Positions 1 through 12,450 are shown, numbered from the stretch's first letter. The stretch: 48,740 bases of DNA from DAOTUL01 sp034437435 (GCA_964417785.1 CAYQJO010000005.1:1-48740); one strand, 5' to 3'. Program-made: numbers and translations. Notes: generated by a model not told the origin, from the sequence alone.

Positions 1-154
1 CTCATCTGACGCTATACATGTTGCCCCTCGTTGCACGTTTGTTAAACATACCCCTCATTGTCGTGTGAAAATTCGTTAATTCTTCGTAAATTGTTCTAAT
101 AATGTTCTGGTTTCAGGCTAAGCTCATCATTTGCTTATCTTTATTTAATATATA

Positions 155-186
155 ACGGCCCGCATTGCAGAATCCTTGCGGGCCGT
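155..186 (-). terminator. Probable Rho-independent terminator after the lipoprotein gene
   Basis: A perfect 10-bp inverted repeat (ACGGCCCGCA / TGCGGGCCGT, 12-nt loop) lies 33 nt past the stop of the minus-strand lipoprotein gene. On the minus strand it is followed by TTATATATTAAAT, only moderately U-rich. The rest of bases 1-154 is AT-rich and holds no convincing gene. Confidence 0.6.
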
Positions 187-219
187 GAAAAAATTATGAA
201 TTTTATTCCAGGGGAGATT

Positions 220-1263
220 TTAGCCGGTGGTGGCGTCCAGTGTCACCGGCGGGTTGAGGCCAACTTGCCACTCAATGGTATCGTCTCCGCGTGCGATGAG
301 TGTGATGTTGGGTTTGACGAAACCGGGAAGGTCGCTCAAATCGACAGACCCATATACCACATCGCTATCCAGGGTGACGGCATCACGGTCCAGCGGCGAA
401 ACTGGCACATCGGGCGCGATAATCGTCGGTGAGCCGGTACTGCGGACGACCTGACCGTCGGGCATGACCGTGTAAATCAATGCCTGATTGTCGCCTTCCG
501 CGATGAATTCCACACGCCAACCGGCGTCCGGGTTGCCACTGATGGCGGAGAGGAAGCGATTCTCAAGTTCGTCTTCGATTAGTGGCAGGAGGTTATCGTA
601 AGCCTGGAGCGCGGTCAGGCCAGCATCCAGCGTGGTGTCTAAAGTCGTACTTTCGGCCACAGGTGCCAGCGGATCGATATTCTCAGCAGTGGCTTGAGCG
701 GCAAACGGCGGCACTTGAGCCGTCTCCTCGGCGACTTCGCCCGGGTCCAATACCATCAGACCGACAGACCCGGTGTCCTGAACACTACCGCGTATGGTGT
801 AGGGCTGGCCGCTGATGGTTTCGGCTATGCTCAGTGGGAAGCGAACTTCAACCTGATTGCCATTCGCGTCACGCATGGTCACAACTGTTAGATCGTTGAT
901 CTCCTGCACCTCGATCACACCGGAGATGGTGACCACCTGCCCTGCCTGCAATGTGCTGAAGTCCTCGACGATACTGCCGGGACCGCGTGCCGGTGGTGAG
1001 GTGGGTGTTGGTGTGGCATCCGATGTTGCTTCGGCGGCCTCTGGTGTGGATTCTGGTGCCTCGGTGATGGCTTCAGTGGTAGCTTCGTCTGTGACCACTG
1101 TAACTACCGCTGTCTCTTCGACTGTTGCCGTCGTGGCTTCAGCGGTTGCCGTCGGTTCCACGAGTGAGACACGGGTTGGCAGACTCTCTTCGTCGCCATC
1201 GTCACTGTTACAGGCGACCAGCAAAAGGGGAACCAACACCATAAGTATTGTGAATTTGCGCAT
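220..1263 (-). CDS. Secreted lipoprotein with Thr/Glu-rich linker and OB-like domain
   Basis: A 347-residue protein with a lipoprotein signal (MRKFTILMVLVPLLLVAC, lipobox LLVAC, Cys18), so probably anchored to the outer face of the membrane. Residues about 20-95 are a low-complexity Thr/Glu/Ala/Pro linker. Residues about 95-165 have the alternating beta pattern of a small OB-like barrel (GQVVTISGVIEVQEI, then VEVRFPLSIAETISG); the last 150 residues are not recognised. The ATG is well supported by AAGGAGG seven nt upstream. It lies 76 nt downstream of the giant protease gene on the same strand, with a hairpin between, so it may share that transcript. No enzymatic function can be assigned; the OB-like call is by eye and weak. 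Confidence 0.8.
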   Translation of the reverse strand: MRKFTILMVLVPLLLVACNSDDGDEESLPTRVSLVEPTATAEATTATVEETAVVTVVTDEATTEAITEAPESTPEAAEATSDATPTPTSPPARGPGSIVEDFSTLQAGQVVTISGVIEVQEINDLTVVTMRDANGNQVEVRFPLSIAETISGQPYTIRGSVQDTGSVGLMVLDPGEVAEETAQVPPFAAQATAENIDPLAPVAESTTLDTTLDAGLTALQAYDNLLPLIEDELENRFLSAISGNPDAGWRVEFIAEGDNQALIYTVMPDGQVVRSTGSPTIIAPDVPVSPLDRDAVTLDSDVVYGSVDLSDLPGFVKPNITLIARGDDTIEWQVGLNPPVTLDATTG

Positions 1264-1284
1264 GAGTTATCCTCCTTCCATGCA

Positions 1285-1308
1285 GAGAGCGGCTTTTCAG
1301 CCGCCCTC
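1285..1308 (-). other. Intercistronic hairpin between giant protease and lipoprotein genes
   Basis: On the minus strand GAGGGCGGCT-GAAA-AGCCGCTCTC forms a 10-bp stem with one G-U pair and a GNRA tetraloop. No U-run follows; the AAGGAGG ribosome site of the next gene comes about 12 nt later. It looks like an mRNA processing or stability element, or a weak attenuator, rather than a full terminator. Confidence 0.5.
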
Positions 1309-1339
1309 GTATTGTAGATTTTGTTCTGTTCCGGGTGGG

Positions 1340-4300
1340 TTAATCCGCCCGGATCGCGTCGATGGTCAGGTTCTTGTTGTAATTCTGATTCTCGATGATG
1401 ATCTGGTGCGTGCCGTCACCCAGTCCGTAGAGCGTGGTCGGTATCTGGAACTCGGTGGTACCGCTGTTCTGTGTCAGATTCACACAACTGATTTCCGGCT
1501 GGATACCGGTGGAGACCACAACACAGACGCGAACGAGACTACTTGAAGACGAAGCAACGGTGTTGTAGATAGTCATGGCATTGCCCTCGATTTCGAGCAG
1601 CGCCAGACTGCCGACGTTAGGTGAATAGGCCAGTGTTCCGGCGTAGTAGCTGGATGACGAACTGGACTGCCACGATGTCGGTGCCGCATACAGGATGCGA
1701 TTATCCGTGTTGTCCACAAGCTCGTTGTTGATTGGGCTGCCGGGTTGGCCCAGGACCGAGAACCCACTGACGGCCAGTGGTTGCCCGTTGGTACCGTCAT
1801 GGGTGATGCGGACCGTATAGGCCGTGCCAGCGGGCAGGCCGAAGTAGCTGTAGCCGTAGTTGATCTGCTTGGAACCCGATGAAGTCGAAACTATCTCGGA
1901 GAAGCTGTTGGGTCCGGTACAGATGTTATTACCATCCGCTTTCGCTTTGTAGCACACTTGCATGTCGGCTGCATTGCTGGTGCGGGTTGTGTAGACTACA
2001 AACCCGGTTGTATTGTTAGCGATGTCGAATTCGAGATAGCTGCCGTCGGATGTGGTTGTGATGTCGGCGTCCGCACCCGGTACCCAGGTCCCGCTGGTTT
2101 GCAGACCGAAGTCGGTATCCTCATAGTAACCCGGTTGCCAGTCCGAGAGCGATGTCGGTGAGACACCGATGGCGGCTACCGCTGCGTACTGCCCGCTCAA
2201 CAGCCGGAGTGTGATTGATTCCAGCGTATCGGTCAAACCCAGATCCGCTTTGGTGAGTGTCCAGCGCGTGTCGTTGACCTTACTGCCGTTGAAGTTTTTG
2301 GTCTGGCAGTTAAGCCCACCGTTCGCACAGACTTGCATCGTCCCCATCCAGGTATCCTGGGGAGCGTAGACGATGAGTGATTGCATACCGGTGGTGTTAA
2401 CCGTGAAGGTCATATCCGCTGATGTGTCTGCTGTGTAAAAGTACGATCCGCCTTGCACTACAGGGTAAGTATCGGGCAACCAATCACGACCACTGAAGGT
2501 CAGTTCGGGGGCTGTTTCCTGATAGACGCCACCTGCGACCAGTGCCGGACGCACCTGGATAGCTTCAATCGTCGGCTCACCGCTGACTGGCCGGATGGTG
2601 ATGGTGGCCTCCGCATTGTCTGGCAGGCCCAGTTCCGCCTTGCTGATGACCAGCTTTTCCTGGAAGTGGAGGGCTGATAGATTTCTCAGATCGTAATTGG
2701 CGCAGTTGAAATTGCTTTCCCGGCAGATTTGAATTGAGCCGGTTTCGGGACTGCGGAAATGGTAGATCACGAGGTCGCCCATACCGGTTGTATCGATGGT
2801 GAACCGCATCGTGGCGCTGGTGTCGCCAGAGTAGATGGCGGAGCCACCATAAGTTGCTGCCGAATTCCACTTGATCCAGTTGCCAGCATAGACAATGCGA
2901 CTGTCAGTTTCCTCAATCGGTGCGCCAGCGGTGATTGCTGGTGTTTTACCCGCAATCTCGATTCCGGATATACTGCCGAATAGGTTTGCCGGGACGCCCG
3001 TATAACGCAAGTTCAGTGTTTCAATGTTGTCGGTCAGGTTGAGTGTGTCACGGTGAACTGTCCATGTGGCGGCATTGTTCTTGACTGTACTGTAGAAGTT
3101 CTTGCTGATGCAGTTTGTGCTATTATTCGCGCACAACTCCATCGTTCCCATCCAGTTGACCTCTGGGGCGTGGACGATGATGTTTTCCATGCCATTTGTC
3201 GTATCCACACGGAATGTGACATTTTTGTTGACATCATCGGTGTATTGAAGCGACGATTCACCCTGCAATCCTGCTTCGTACCAGCGTAGCCAGTTACTGC
3301 CAGCATAGTGGAAGTTGGGCGCATCATCATTGTAGAACCCGCCAGCGATGGTCATTGGTTCGAGATTGGCAAGCAGTTCGATGGCAGTGATGGCTGCGTA
3401 GGACCCACCCAGCATACTCAAGGTTACGCTTTCGTAGGTCTCAGTCAGGCCCAATTCTGATTTGACGATCAACCAGTAGTTGTCGTTGTCGATCTTGCTC
3501 GCATTGAAATTGCGGATTTTACAACTGGTGGTTCCGGTACGGCATATTTTCATCGTCCCCATCCACCAACCTGTGGGAGCATGAATCTTGATGTAGTTCA
3601 TGCCCGTGGTATCCACTGTGAAACTCACGCTGTCGTTGACGGTGTCAGTATAAGCACCGTCGCCGCCTGTCAACCCGGCTTCGTTCCAGAATGCCCATCC
3701 CTGTACGCTGGTGTAGGTCAGACCAGGGGCATCTTCTTCATATACCAGACCCACGCTCAGCGATGGACGGAGTTGGATGGCTGAGACCGCAGCGTAGCCA
3801 TTGACCTGCTTGAGGATCAGTGTGGTCACAGCATCGGTGATCAAGCCCAGGTCTTCACGCGGGATGATCCAGGCGTCGTCATTTCGCTTGACGGCGCTGT
3901 TGAAGTTCTTGGAGACACAGGTGGTACCATTGCAAACCTGCATCGTTCCCATCCAGTTGACGCTTGGTGCGTAGATCACCAGATCACGCATACCGGTAGG
4001 ATTGATGCGGAATTCGAGGGTTGCAGAGCCATTCGGGTCTTTCGGATACATCAGGCTGCCACCCCGTAGGCCGGATTCAACCCAGGGAATCCAGTCGTCT
4101 TCACTGTAGATGAAGCTGCCTGTATCTTCCTGGTAGATCGGTCCGACAACCAGCACGTCAGGTGTGCCGGTGAGTTGGATACCGGAGACAACGGCTGCTT
4201 GACCGTTAATCAGGCTCAGGGTGATGGTCTCATGAGCGTTATTGGACAGGTTGAGTTGGGCCTTGGTGATCGCCCATGGAACATCGGGGTTTACCGGCCC

Positions 4301-7300
4301 CGCGAAGTTCTGTTGGACACAGTCTGCACCATCGTTGGCGCACACCTCCATCGTTCCCATCCACGAGTCCGTCACGGTAAAGAGGGTTAATTCGTCCATA
4401 CCGGTTGTATCTATGGTGAAGTTCATGCTGCCACCAATATCGTTGGTGTACATGTATCTGCCACCGGTAGAACCTGGATCATCCCAACTGGCCCACTGTG
4501 TCGATTGGTAGGTCAGTGCTGGATGGTCTTCCTGGTAGATGGACCCTACCACAATTGTGGGACGAACCTGAATACCAGAGATGGTCGGATAACGGGTCAG
4601 ACGACGGATTGTGATGGTTTCTTCACTGTTGTCAGCCAGTCCCAACGCAGCCTTGGATATGACCAGTTTCTCCTGGTATAGGGTCCCACTGACGTATTGG
4701 GTATCGATGACCTGACAGTTATCGTTGGTGTTGCGGCAGATTTCGAGTTCGCCTGTCGAGGGGTCTTGTGTGGTATAGATGACCAGATCGGCCATGTTGG
4801 TCGTATCGACACGGAAACGCATGGTAGCATTTGGATCAGCCGTGTAGACTGCACTGCCACCATAGGTGTTAACATTTTGCCAGTAAACCCATTCCCCACC
4901 GAGAACAATGCGTTCATCGGTCTCTTCAACAGGTGGTCCGACCGTCAGAGGCTCAGTATGGCCGATCAATTCAATCGCTGATACCGCTATGTAGTCACCG
5001 CTGGTTTTGGATATGGTGATCGTCTCAATGCCACCGCTCAATCCCAGACTTGCTTTATCAATGACCCATTGGGCATGATTATCATTGCTGGTGCTGTAGA
5101 GATTGCGTGTCTGGCAGTTGTCATTGAGATTGCGGCACACTTTCATCGTTCCCATCCAATTGGCCGCAGGATAATGGATAACCAGGTTCTCCATCCCCGT
5201 TGAGTCAACGCGGAACGTCATACGTGCAGCGTTAATGTTTGTGGTATAAACTGAACCGCCTTCCAGTCCAGCGTCATACCAGCGCCACCAGAAGCCGTTG
5301 TTGTATAGGAAGTTTGGTGCGTCGTCCTGGTATATTCCGCCTGATACAGTCAGTGGATCGAGTTCGGTGACTAGCTCAACTGCTGATATGGCACCGTAAG
5401 CACCACTCACCTTGCGTATGGTGACATTCTCATAACTGTTCACCAGTCCCAGTTGATCTTTGTGGATAATCCAGTAGTCGTCATTGTCTTTCTCTGTAAC
5501 GGTGAAATTTCGCCTCTGGCAATACTCATTCTCATTGCGGCAGATTTCCATTGTACCCATCCAACTATCAGTTGGGAGATAGACCACGATGTATTCCATA
5601 CCGCTGGTATTGACCGTGAATTTCGCTTCGGCACCATCTTCATCAGCATACATGTAGGAGCCGCCCTCGACCCCGGCTTCCGTCCAACGATACCAGTCAT
5701 CGACGTAGGTGATGGCGAGGTTGCTGGCCTGATAGACCGTTCCGGTCGTGAACGGTGGACGCAGTTGTACTGCTGAGACGGCGGCGTAACCACTCACTGG
5801 ACGAACGGTGATGGTTGCCTTGCTGTTGGCGGGCAGTCCCAGTTCATCCCGACCCAGGACCCAGACGTCGTTGTTGTTCTTGGGACCAAGATTTTGCAGA
5901 TTACGCCGGACACAGTTGTCATTGGTGTTGCGGCAGACCTCCATCGTCCCCATCCAGTTTGCTGCCGGATAGTAGATGAGCAGGTCCTCCATGCCGGTGG
6001 TATCGATCTTGAAGGTCATGGTGGCGTTGGCGTTGGTGTTATACATTAACGTCCCACCCAGGATGCCGGGTTCGGTCCAGGGCAGCCAGTCACCCTCACT
6101 GTAGCGCAGATCAATGGTGTCTTGCTGGTAGACTGTGCTGATTTGCAGGCCGGAACGGATTTCGATGGAGTCCAGGCTGAAGTCTGTACCCAATGCGGTG
6201 ATACGCAGGGTCTTGAGTGTCTGGCTGTAGATGCTATCTTCAGCACCACTACAACCGATGCTGTAGACACCCTGAGCGCCACGATCCCCGGCGATGACGT
6301 TGACGGGTTTGATACCGTCATCCGAGCAGTATAGGCCGCTGGTGAAGATATTCTGGAAGTTACCGTCACCGTTCAGATCAATCTCCACCTGGAAATCGGC
6401 GGCGTTGGTGTAGGAGTAGTAGTTGACGATGAAGGTATCACCCAGGAAGTCAATTTCAGCGGTCCGATCGCTGCCGATGCTGTAGTGAATGGTACTCTGG
6501 TATGCGCCGGTCTGATACCAGGGTGCCCAGCCATCAGAGTATCGGATGTCGAGCGCCGTGTCATCGTAGATGCCTGGCCCGGCAATCCGCTCTCTGACCA
6601 CCACACGCATCCGGCGCGAACCACTAAAGTTCGCCGGTTGATCCTGGTCGGCAACAGCGTAGGTAAACTCGAATGCGCCAATCTCACCCGTCGGCGGATC
6701 GTAGACCAGATGGCCGTCCTGGATGTAGGTGGCCTCGAAGTTGCCGGTACCACCCGGCAGCAGAGCCGAATTCCAATCAGGTGCGCCAATATCGACGGCG
6801 AAAGTGTCGAAGATAAAGTCGTAGTCTTTTTCATCGTCAGAGAAGTTGAGGGTGGTGCCAATTTCGACAAACGGTCTCAACGGCACATTGATGGGGGTGT
6901 TGTAGTCAGTGTAGACGATATGGGTCTCGGCACTGGACGCTGGTTGGCCGTCGTCCATCGGGTTGACTGTCAGCGGAATGGTGCCGGTGTCGGCGTCGCT
7001 GATGTCGGGCCGCAAGGCACCGTTCACGCGGAAACTGAATGAGATGTCGATGTCGGCGGGAGCGGTATGGAAATTAGCCGGCGGACAGTAAAGCGCTGTG
7101 CTGGTCTTCGGCACCAGATAGATCGCCTGACCGAAACAATCGTTGTTCGGGTCGGGATCGTAGATAGCGGGTGTATCGGTGATGACGAAAGTATACGGCT
7201 CGAAGCCATCATCCACACGGTCATTCAGCGGAATGGCGATATATGGATCATCCTCATCACCGACGGCGGCGCTTTCATCGACTACCTGGACCGTCGGTAT

Positions 7301-10300
7301 CTCGGTCGATTCATAAGCACCGATGTCGATCTGTTCGTAAGCTGTGGTGAGTGCATCTTGATCGATGAAGCGGCGACCGTTGCGAGCGTCGAGGGCGTTG
7401 GGCCGTGTGATTCCTAATTGCGTGAGCGCGATGTCGGCCATACTGTCATCGCCGGTGTCGATACCCAGGTTGACAAATCCGGCTCCCTGATCCAGCGCCG
7501 GGCGCAGGCGGTAGGGATGGTTGGCGTCGTTGTTGTTGAAGAAGTAGTCCGCTTCAAATGCATCGCGACCGGCCTGACTGGTGAGATCGTAATCGATGGT
7601 CCCCCAGTCGCCATCATCGAAAATATTGTCGTTGGCAGGTGCAGCGGCACTCCCAATAGCGACATTACAGTAACCACCCTGCTGGTTGACATTGGTGAAC
7701 CAGTTATTTCTAGCACCAGTGTGATCACCGGAGCCACCAACGGTTGAGGCACACAGCGGTGCCGGGAAAGTGTCAATGCCGGTTGGCCGGTTGATGAGTT
7801 GTAAGGTGGAGTTGTTGTAGAACAGGTTATTGTGGATGTCCCAGCGATGATCGCCGATCTCATCAAAGATGATCGCGGAGTCCTCGAAGACGTGGCCGAC
7901 GGCGATATAAGCGGGATACAACGATGTTTGTCCCATTGTATTGTTCACAACCGTGTTGTTGATAAACAGGAAGCGGTTGTTCTGGTACAGATGCACAAAC
8001 GGGCCGATAGTGATGTTACCGTCGAATAATGAACTGAAAACCGTGACGGGTGTTGATTTCTTGATCAGACTGGCGCGATTAGTCCACTGGTCCACACCGA
8101 TAACGGTGGCGCTGCTGTTATTGAGGAAGCGACTGCCGTTGATGTCCACCTGTGCCCGCACAATGCGGATAACACCTTCATACAGCTTGGTTCCGGCAGG
8201 CGATGAGGTCCGTCCAACATAGTTGTTGCTGAAGATGTTGCGCTCTATCGTAACATGATTGACATCACCCAGGTTGGTGCTGCCCTGAATCAATACGGCG
8301 GCTGCCGGGTATGCAGGTGCTGCACCCACGTTAGAAATGATGAAGCTGTCGAACACGTTGTTCCGCAGCAGAATGTCCGAACTGGTGAGAATCGTCAGCG
8401 GGCGGTCAAAATCCGTAAACGTGTTATCCAGCAGGTTGATGTTGCTGGCATTGGTGATGCTGATCGGGGTCACATCACCAAGTGCCTGATTGGACTGCGA
8501 CCAGGCGTACAGCGGTGTGGACCCGTTAAAGACAAGACCCTGAATAGTGAGGTTGTTGATGTCGCTGATGCTGATACCGGCGTCACCGCCGAAGGTATCG
8601 TTGACCCAGATACGGCTGGGATTGGTACCGGCCTCATCGACAGCGTTGAAGGCGACCAGACTTACACCATCCGATACACGGATCGGGGAGACATACTCGC
8701 CCGGCATCAGGACCACTGTATCCGCTACGCCGAAACGGGCCTGCTGCATGGCGAATTCGGCACTGGTGTAAGGATTGGTCGATGACCCATCCGGTTCGCC
8801 GGTGGTCGGGAAATAGGCGCTGCTGACGTAAATCTCGTTGCTGGTCCCAGCGTAATCACTGGCGTCACGGTTGGTGGTGCGCTGGTTGTTCAGGTTGAAT
8901 GTGGGATCGCCAAGCTGCACCATACCGGCACCGTAGGCATGGTCGTAACCATCAGCGGTGACGTCAATGGCCCGCGACATCAAATACTGCTCGACAGCTT
9001 CGGCAGTACCCGCCGGTTTGCCGTAGATGCCCACCATGTTGTTATTGGACATCAGCAGGGCCACCATACCGCCAACATGAGCGGTTGCGGCTGAGGTCCC
9101 GGCGAAACCGCTGGCACACAGGTCGCCACCACCTAGCCCAGTGATTGATGTATCAATACTGGCAGGGCCGACTACTTCTGGTTTAATGTTGGCGTTGTTG
9201 GGCTGGCTGGCAAGACCGGTCGAACTGGTGAGTTCCAGCGGGTAATGGGCTGATGGCGAGGCACAGGCGGCACCAACAGCGATGACGTTTTCGTTGGCTG
9301 CGATAGCGGTCAGGCTGGAGGAGTCTCTAACAGGTGTAACGGTATCGTCAAGAATGATGGTGCTGGCCGTCTCGGCAATGGTAACCTCGGCGTTGTTGTT
9401 GCTGGTGAACTCAACGATGATCTGACATGAAGTCCCGCAGTCATCGTCAAAGTCGTAAGTATAGTCCGGGATGGCAGGGCTGCTCTCAATGAATGTGCCA
9501 TCGACATATACATTAAAGGTGTTTGGTGTTCCGGTCTGATCGACATCAAGGATACGATCACCATTCAACTTATCACCGATGACGACTGTGACTCGGGTTT
9601 TGACACCCGATTTGGTGTTACTGTTGAAGGTGACGGAACTGCTGCCGCCAGTGTTACCAGCGCTGGCGATGACCGGGATATGGTTGTTTCGTGCCAGCGT
9701 CAGAGCGTTATCCAGGCCCGATGTGTCAGCGGCATCGAGCGCGACAACGATAACTTCGCTGCCAGCATTGACGGCTGCCGTTATGGCAGCCGGAACATCA
9801 CCGGACAATGGCGCATAATAGCGATAGACCCGCGCTTGAGGTGCCACATCACAGATGACTTCCGCGACTTCGGTACCGTGAGGGCTGGCACCGGGACCGC
9901 CACCCCAGATGGCACCCTGGACACAGGTCTGGTCGGCAGCGTTACCGGCTGCCGCAAAACCGACGTCGATTACCGCGACATCAATATTCTGGCCCTGGTA
10001 ACCAATCTGGTGCCATGTGTTGGCCCCGATAACGTCGAGCGAATGCGGGATCACAGTCCCCGCCTGGAGGACCGCAGGTTGTTCGCTGCGGTTGGTGCTG
10101 GTTGAACTGGCAACGACCGGGCGTGTAATAGCGCGGACCTCGTTCAGCGCTGCCAGCGGGATCAGACTGTCGAAAGGTATGTACGCCTCAATGTAGTCTG
10201 GTTCGATCACTTCAACGACACCGCCGGTCTGCTCGACCAGTGTACTCAGTGTCTCGATGGCAACATCTGCGGACTTCCACACAACCACGCGCAGGCGGTT

Positions 10301-12393
10301 GTTATCGTCCATAAAGAATTTATATTCGTTTGCCTGGGCAAGCGCGGCCTCGAGTCCGCTTTCATTGAAGGTCTCGATGATTTCGACAATCCGGCTGTTG
10401 AACTTGGCGCGTGTTTCATCATCGATCACCGTCGGTACTGGCGTATCGTTGCTTTCGCCATCCGGGGTCAGGTCGTAGATCGCCACATCATCAAGCAGAA
10501 CGTTGTCACCGCTGGCGATAAAGCTCAATGTGCCGGCCAGGAGTGGGGTCTCGTCCTGGTAAGCCAGTTCGACCACACCATCGACGCTCAGGCTGATGGA
10601 TTTGCCCAGTGCTTGCAGACTGAGTGCGTACCAGGTATCCGGCGTGCGCTCGGCGGGAACGGTCAACAGGGTTTCATAGCCGTCGCCAGCGTTGCGGTAC
10701 AGACGGGTTTCGGTTGTGTCAAAGGACAGCAGATAAGACCGTCCGTTTTCGCCCGACCGGAACGCAATCGCCAGTTCACCCTGGACACGGGCCTCGATTC
10801 GTTGATCGGCAAGCACGAGTGTCTCCGCCGGGATCAAGAGCATATCGCTGTTGAGTTGCAGCACATTGTTGTCTTCCAAAGTGACAACAGCGGCACCCTC
10901 GCTCATGTTCCAGCCGGTGACGTCGCCTTCAAAGTCTGCGCTCAGGATTGCGGTCAGTCCGCTTTCTGGTTCGGCTTCAGGCGTGACCTCCGGCGCGACC
11001 ACATCGGGTGTGATTTCGGCTTCAGGCGTGACTTCGGGTTCGACCACATCGGGTGTGGATTCGGCTTCAGGCGTGACTTCGGGTTCGACCACATCGGGTG
11101 TGGATTCGGCTTCAGGTGTGACTTCGGGTTCAATCACATCGGGTGTGGATTCGGCTTCAGACGTGACCTCCGGCGCGACCACATCGGGTGTGGTTTCGAT
11201 TTCAGGTGTGACCTCCGGCGCGACGACAACAGATGTAGTTTCGATGCCAGGCGTGACTTCCGGTTCAACCACAATGGGTGTAGTTTCGACGTCAGGTGTG
11301 ACTTCCGGTGCGACCACAACCGGCGTCTCTTCGGGTTCAACCACGACCGGTGTTTCTTCGACAGGTGGTATGACAACCGGTGTCTGCTCAGTGACGACGA
11401 TTTCGGTCTCAACGGGTGNNNNNNNNNNNNNNNNNNNNNNNNNNNNNNNNNNNNNNNNNNNNNNNNNNNNNNNNNNNNNNNNNNNNNNNNNNNNNNNNNN
11501 NNNNNNNNNNNNNNNNNNACCGGTGTCTGCTCAGTGACGACGATTTCGGTCTCAACGGGTGTTTCTTCGACCGGCGGGATGACAACCGGTGTCTGTTCTG
11601 TGACAACGACCGGTGGTTGTGTTGGTGTGTCGGTTGGCGGCTGTGGTGGGATCACAATGGGTGTGGGTTCATCCGTGACCGGCGTCTGGCTGGTCAGGAT
11701 GGAAACGTTATCCAGCAGTACCGTGCCGGTACTGTTACTGAATACGACCAGCCCTGCCGGTAGCGGAGCCGGGTCCGTGTAAGTGATCTGGACTGTGCCG
11801 TCCACTGCAACGGCAATGGTGCCGCCGGTCAGTGTCACACTGACCGAGCGCCAGACTGGCGACACTTCGGGCGTGGCTTCAATATCCGGAACCGGTCCCT
11901 GTGCCAGCAGCAAACCGCTGCGGTATAGGCTGGCGATGCCGTCTGCACTGAGTTGTACCGTGTAGCTATCAGCACCGACGCGCAGGCCGATGTTGGCGGC
12001 ACTGTCTGGTTGGACATTGAGGGCGGCACTCAGACTGAAATCTTCCCATAGGATGCCGTTCACTGTGGCTGTTTCGCCAGGACCGGATGTGGTCAGATAG
12101 CCCGCTTCGTTCCAGGTCCAACCCGGACTCAACAGCCAGCCGGTCAGGTCACCGGTATCGAAATTGGTGACAAAGCTGGTGGGTTGGGTGCTGGGTGGAA
12201 TAACGACCGGCGGTGGATCTGTCGGTACGGGGTCTGTGGATTCAATAGGTGTAGGTTCTTGTGTTGTTTCGACAGGGGCTTCCGCTGTCGACTCCTGGGC
12301 TGCCACCGGCGCGATGCCGGGGAGAATCATGCTGGCGACCATCGTAATGAGGAGGATGATCGAGGTGATTCTGGACAGTAGACGCTTATCCAT
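1340..12393 (-). CDS. Giant secreted multidomain subtilisin-like (S8) protein, interrupted by an assembly gap
   Basis: A predicted exported protein of about 3,650 residues. From the N-terminus it shows: a signal peptide (MDKRLLSRITSIILLITMVA..., likely cleavage near APVAAQ); a concanavalin-like beta-sandwich (about 12180-11690); a Thr/Pro/Glu/Val linker holding a 100-N gap; a second concanavalin-like domain (about 10960-10460); a propeptide-like stretch; and a subtilase domain with Asp in VAVIDVGF (9965-9967), His in SPHGTE (9878-9880) and Ser in GTSAATAH (9092-9094), so the triad is intact. Then come a right-handed beta-helix region (about 8800-7330), Ig-like segments, and a long series of repeats to the C-terminus. 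No C-terminal anchor is evident. The halves on either side of the gap are in different frames only because the N-run length is arbitrary. The start has AGGAGCG upstream. Probable roles are a cell-surface or sheath adhesin or protease; the substrate is unknown. Confidence 0.85.
2150..6140 (-). repeat. Ten tandem units of about 400 nt (130-135 residues), two blocks of five
   Basis: Ten consecutive units each contain a GxSxxY strand, a [TS]GM strand, a central WMGTM[EKQ][VIL]C motif (eight units) or a variant without WMGTM (two units), an N-C-x-x-[RK]-N stretch, a [LS]GL helix and a terminal AAVSAIQL-like strand. The central-motif codons begin near 5942, 5549, 5144, variant about 4750, 4349, 3941, 3551, 3140, variant about 2740 and 2336, a period near 400 nt. 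Units 1-5 match units 6-10 in order, with a shift of about 2.0 kb. More divergent copies precede (to about 6580) and follow (to 1340). Confidence 0.85.
10967..11330 (-). repeat. Degenerate 15-residue (45-nt) Pro/Glu/Val/Thr repeats
   Basis: About eight tandem copies of a 15-residue unit of the form PEVTPEAESTPDVVE encode an extended acidic linker between the two concanavalin-like domains of the giant protein. Copies differ mainly at [AE]P and E[AI]E[ST]T, and neighbouring copies near 11000-11150 are nearly identical at DNA level, which suggests recent unit expansion. Confidence 0.85.
11376..11561. repeat. 43-bp perfect direct repeat flanking a 100-N scaffold gap
   Basis: Bases 11376-11418 and 11519-11561 are identical (ACCGGTGTCTGCTCAGTGAC ... 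AACGGGTG) and sit exactly at the two edges of the N-run 11419-11518. They encode part of the linker repeat (TPVETEIVVTEQTP). The true distance, and the number of repeat units lost, cannot be read from this sequence. Confidence 0.9.
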
Positions 12394-12425
12394 GAAACGC
12401 TCCTGCTAATGTGGCACTCATGACC

Positions 12426-12431
12426 ATTATA
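12426..12431 (-). promoter_or_regulatory. Candidate -10 element of the giant protease gene
   Basis: A perfect TATAAT on the minus strand lies 33 nt upstream of the ATG, in the 140-nt intergenic region. No good -35 match is found at 16-18 nt, but an 8-bp-arm dyad lies just upstream, so an activator-dependent promoter is possible. Confidence 0.4.
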
Positions 12432-12450
12432 AGAGTAAACCGTTCTTGCA

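Noticed and set aside
196..1546. Several plus-strand reading frames antisense to the lipoprotein and the end of the giant gene
   Set aside because: They lack ribosome sites and recognisable domains and mirror the composition of the genuine minus-strand genes.
10967..11330. CRISPR-like array
   Set aside because: The 45-nt units are contiguous, degenerate and in frame with a protein linker; there are no unique spacers and no cas genes.
10613..11782. Plus-strand frame of 389 codons rich in Gly, Phe, Arg and Asp across the N gap
   Set aside because: It is the reverse complement of the Pro/Glu/Val/Thr linker repeats; periodic DNA keeps all frames open.
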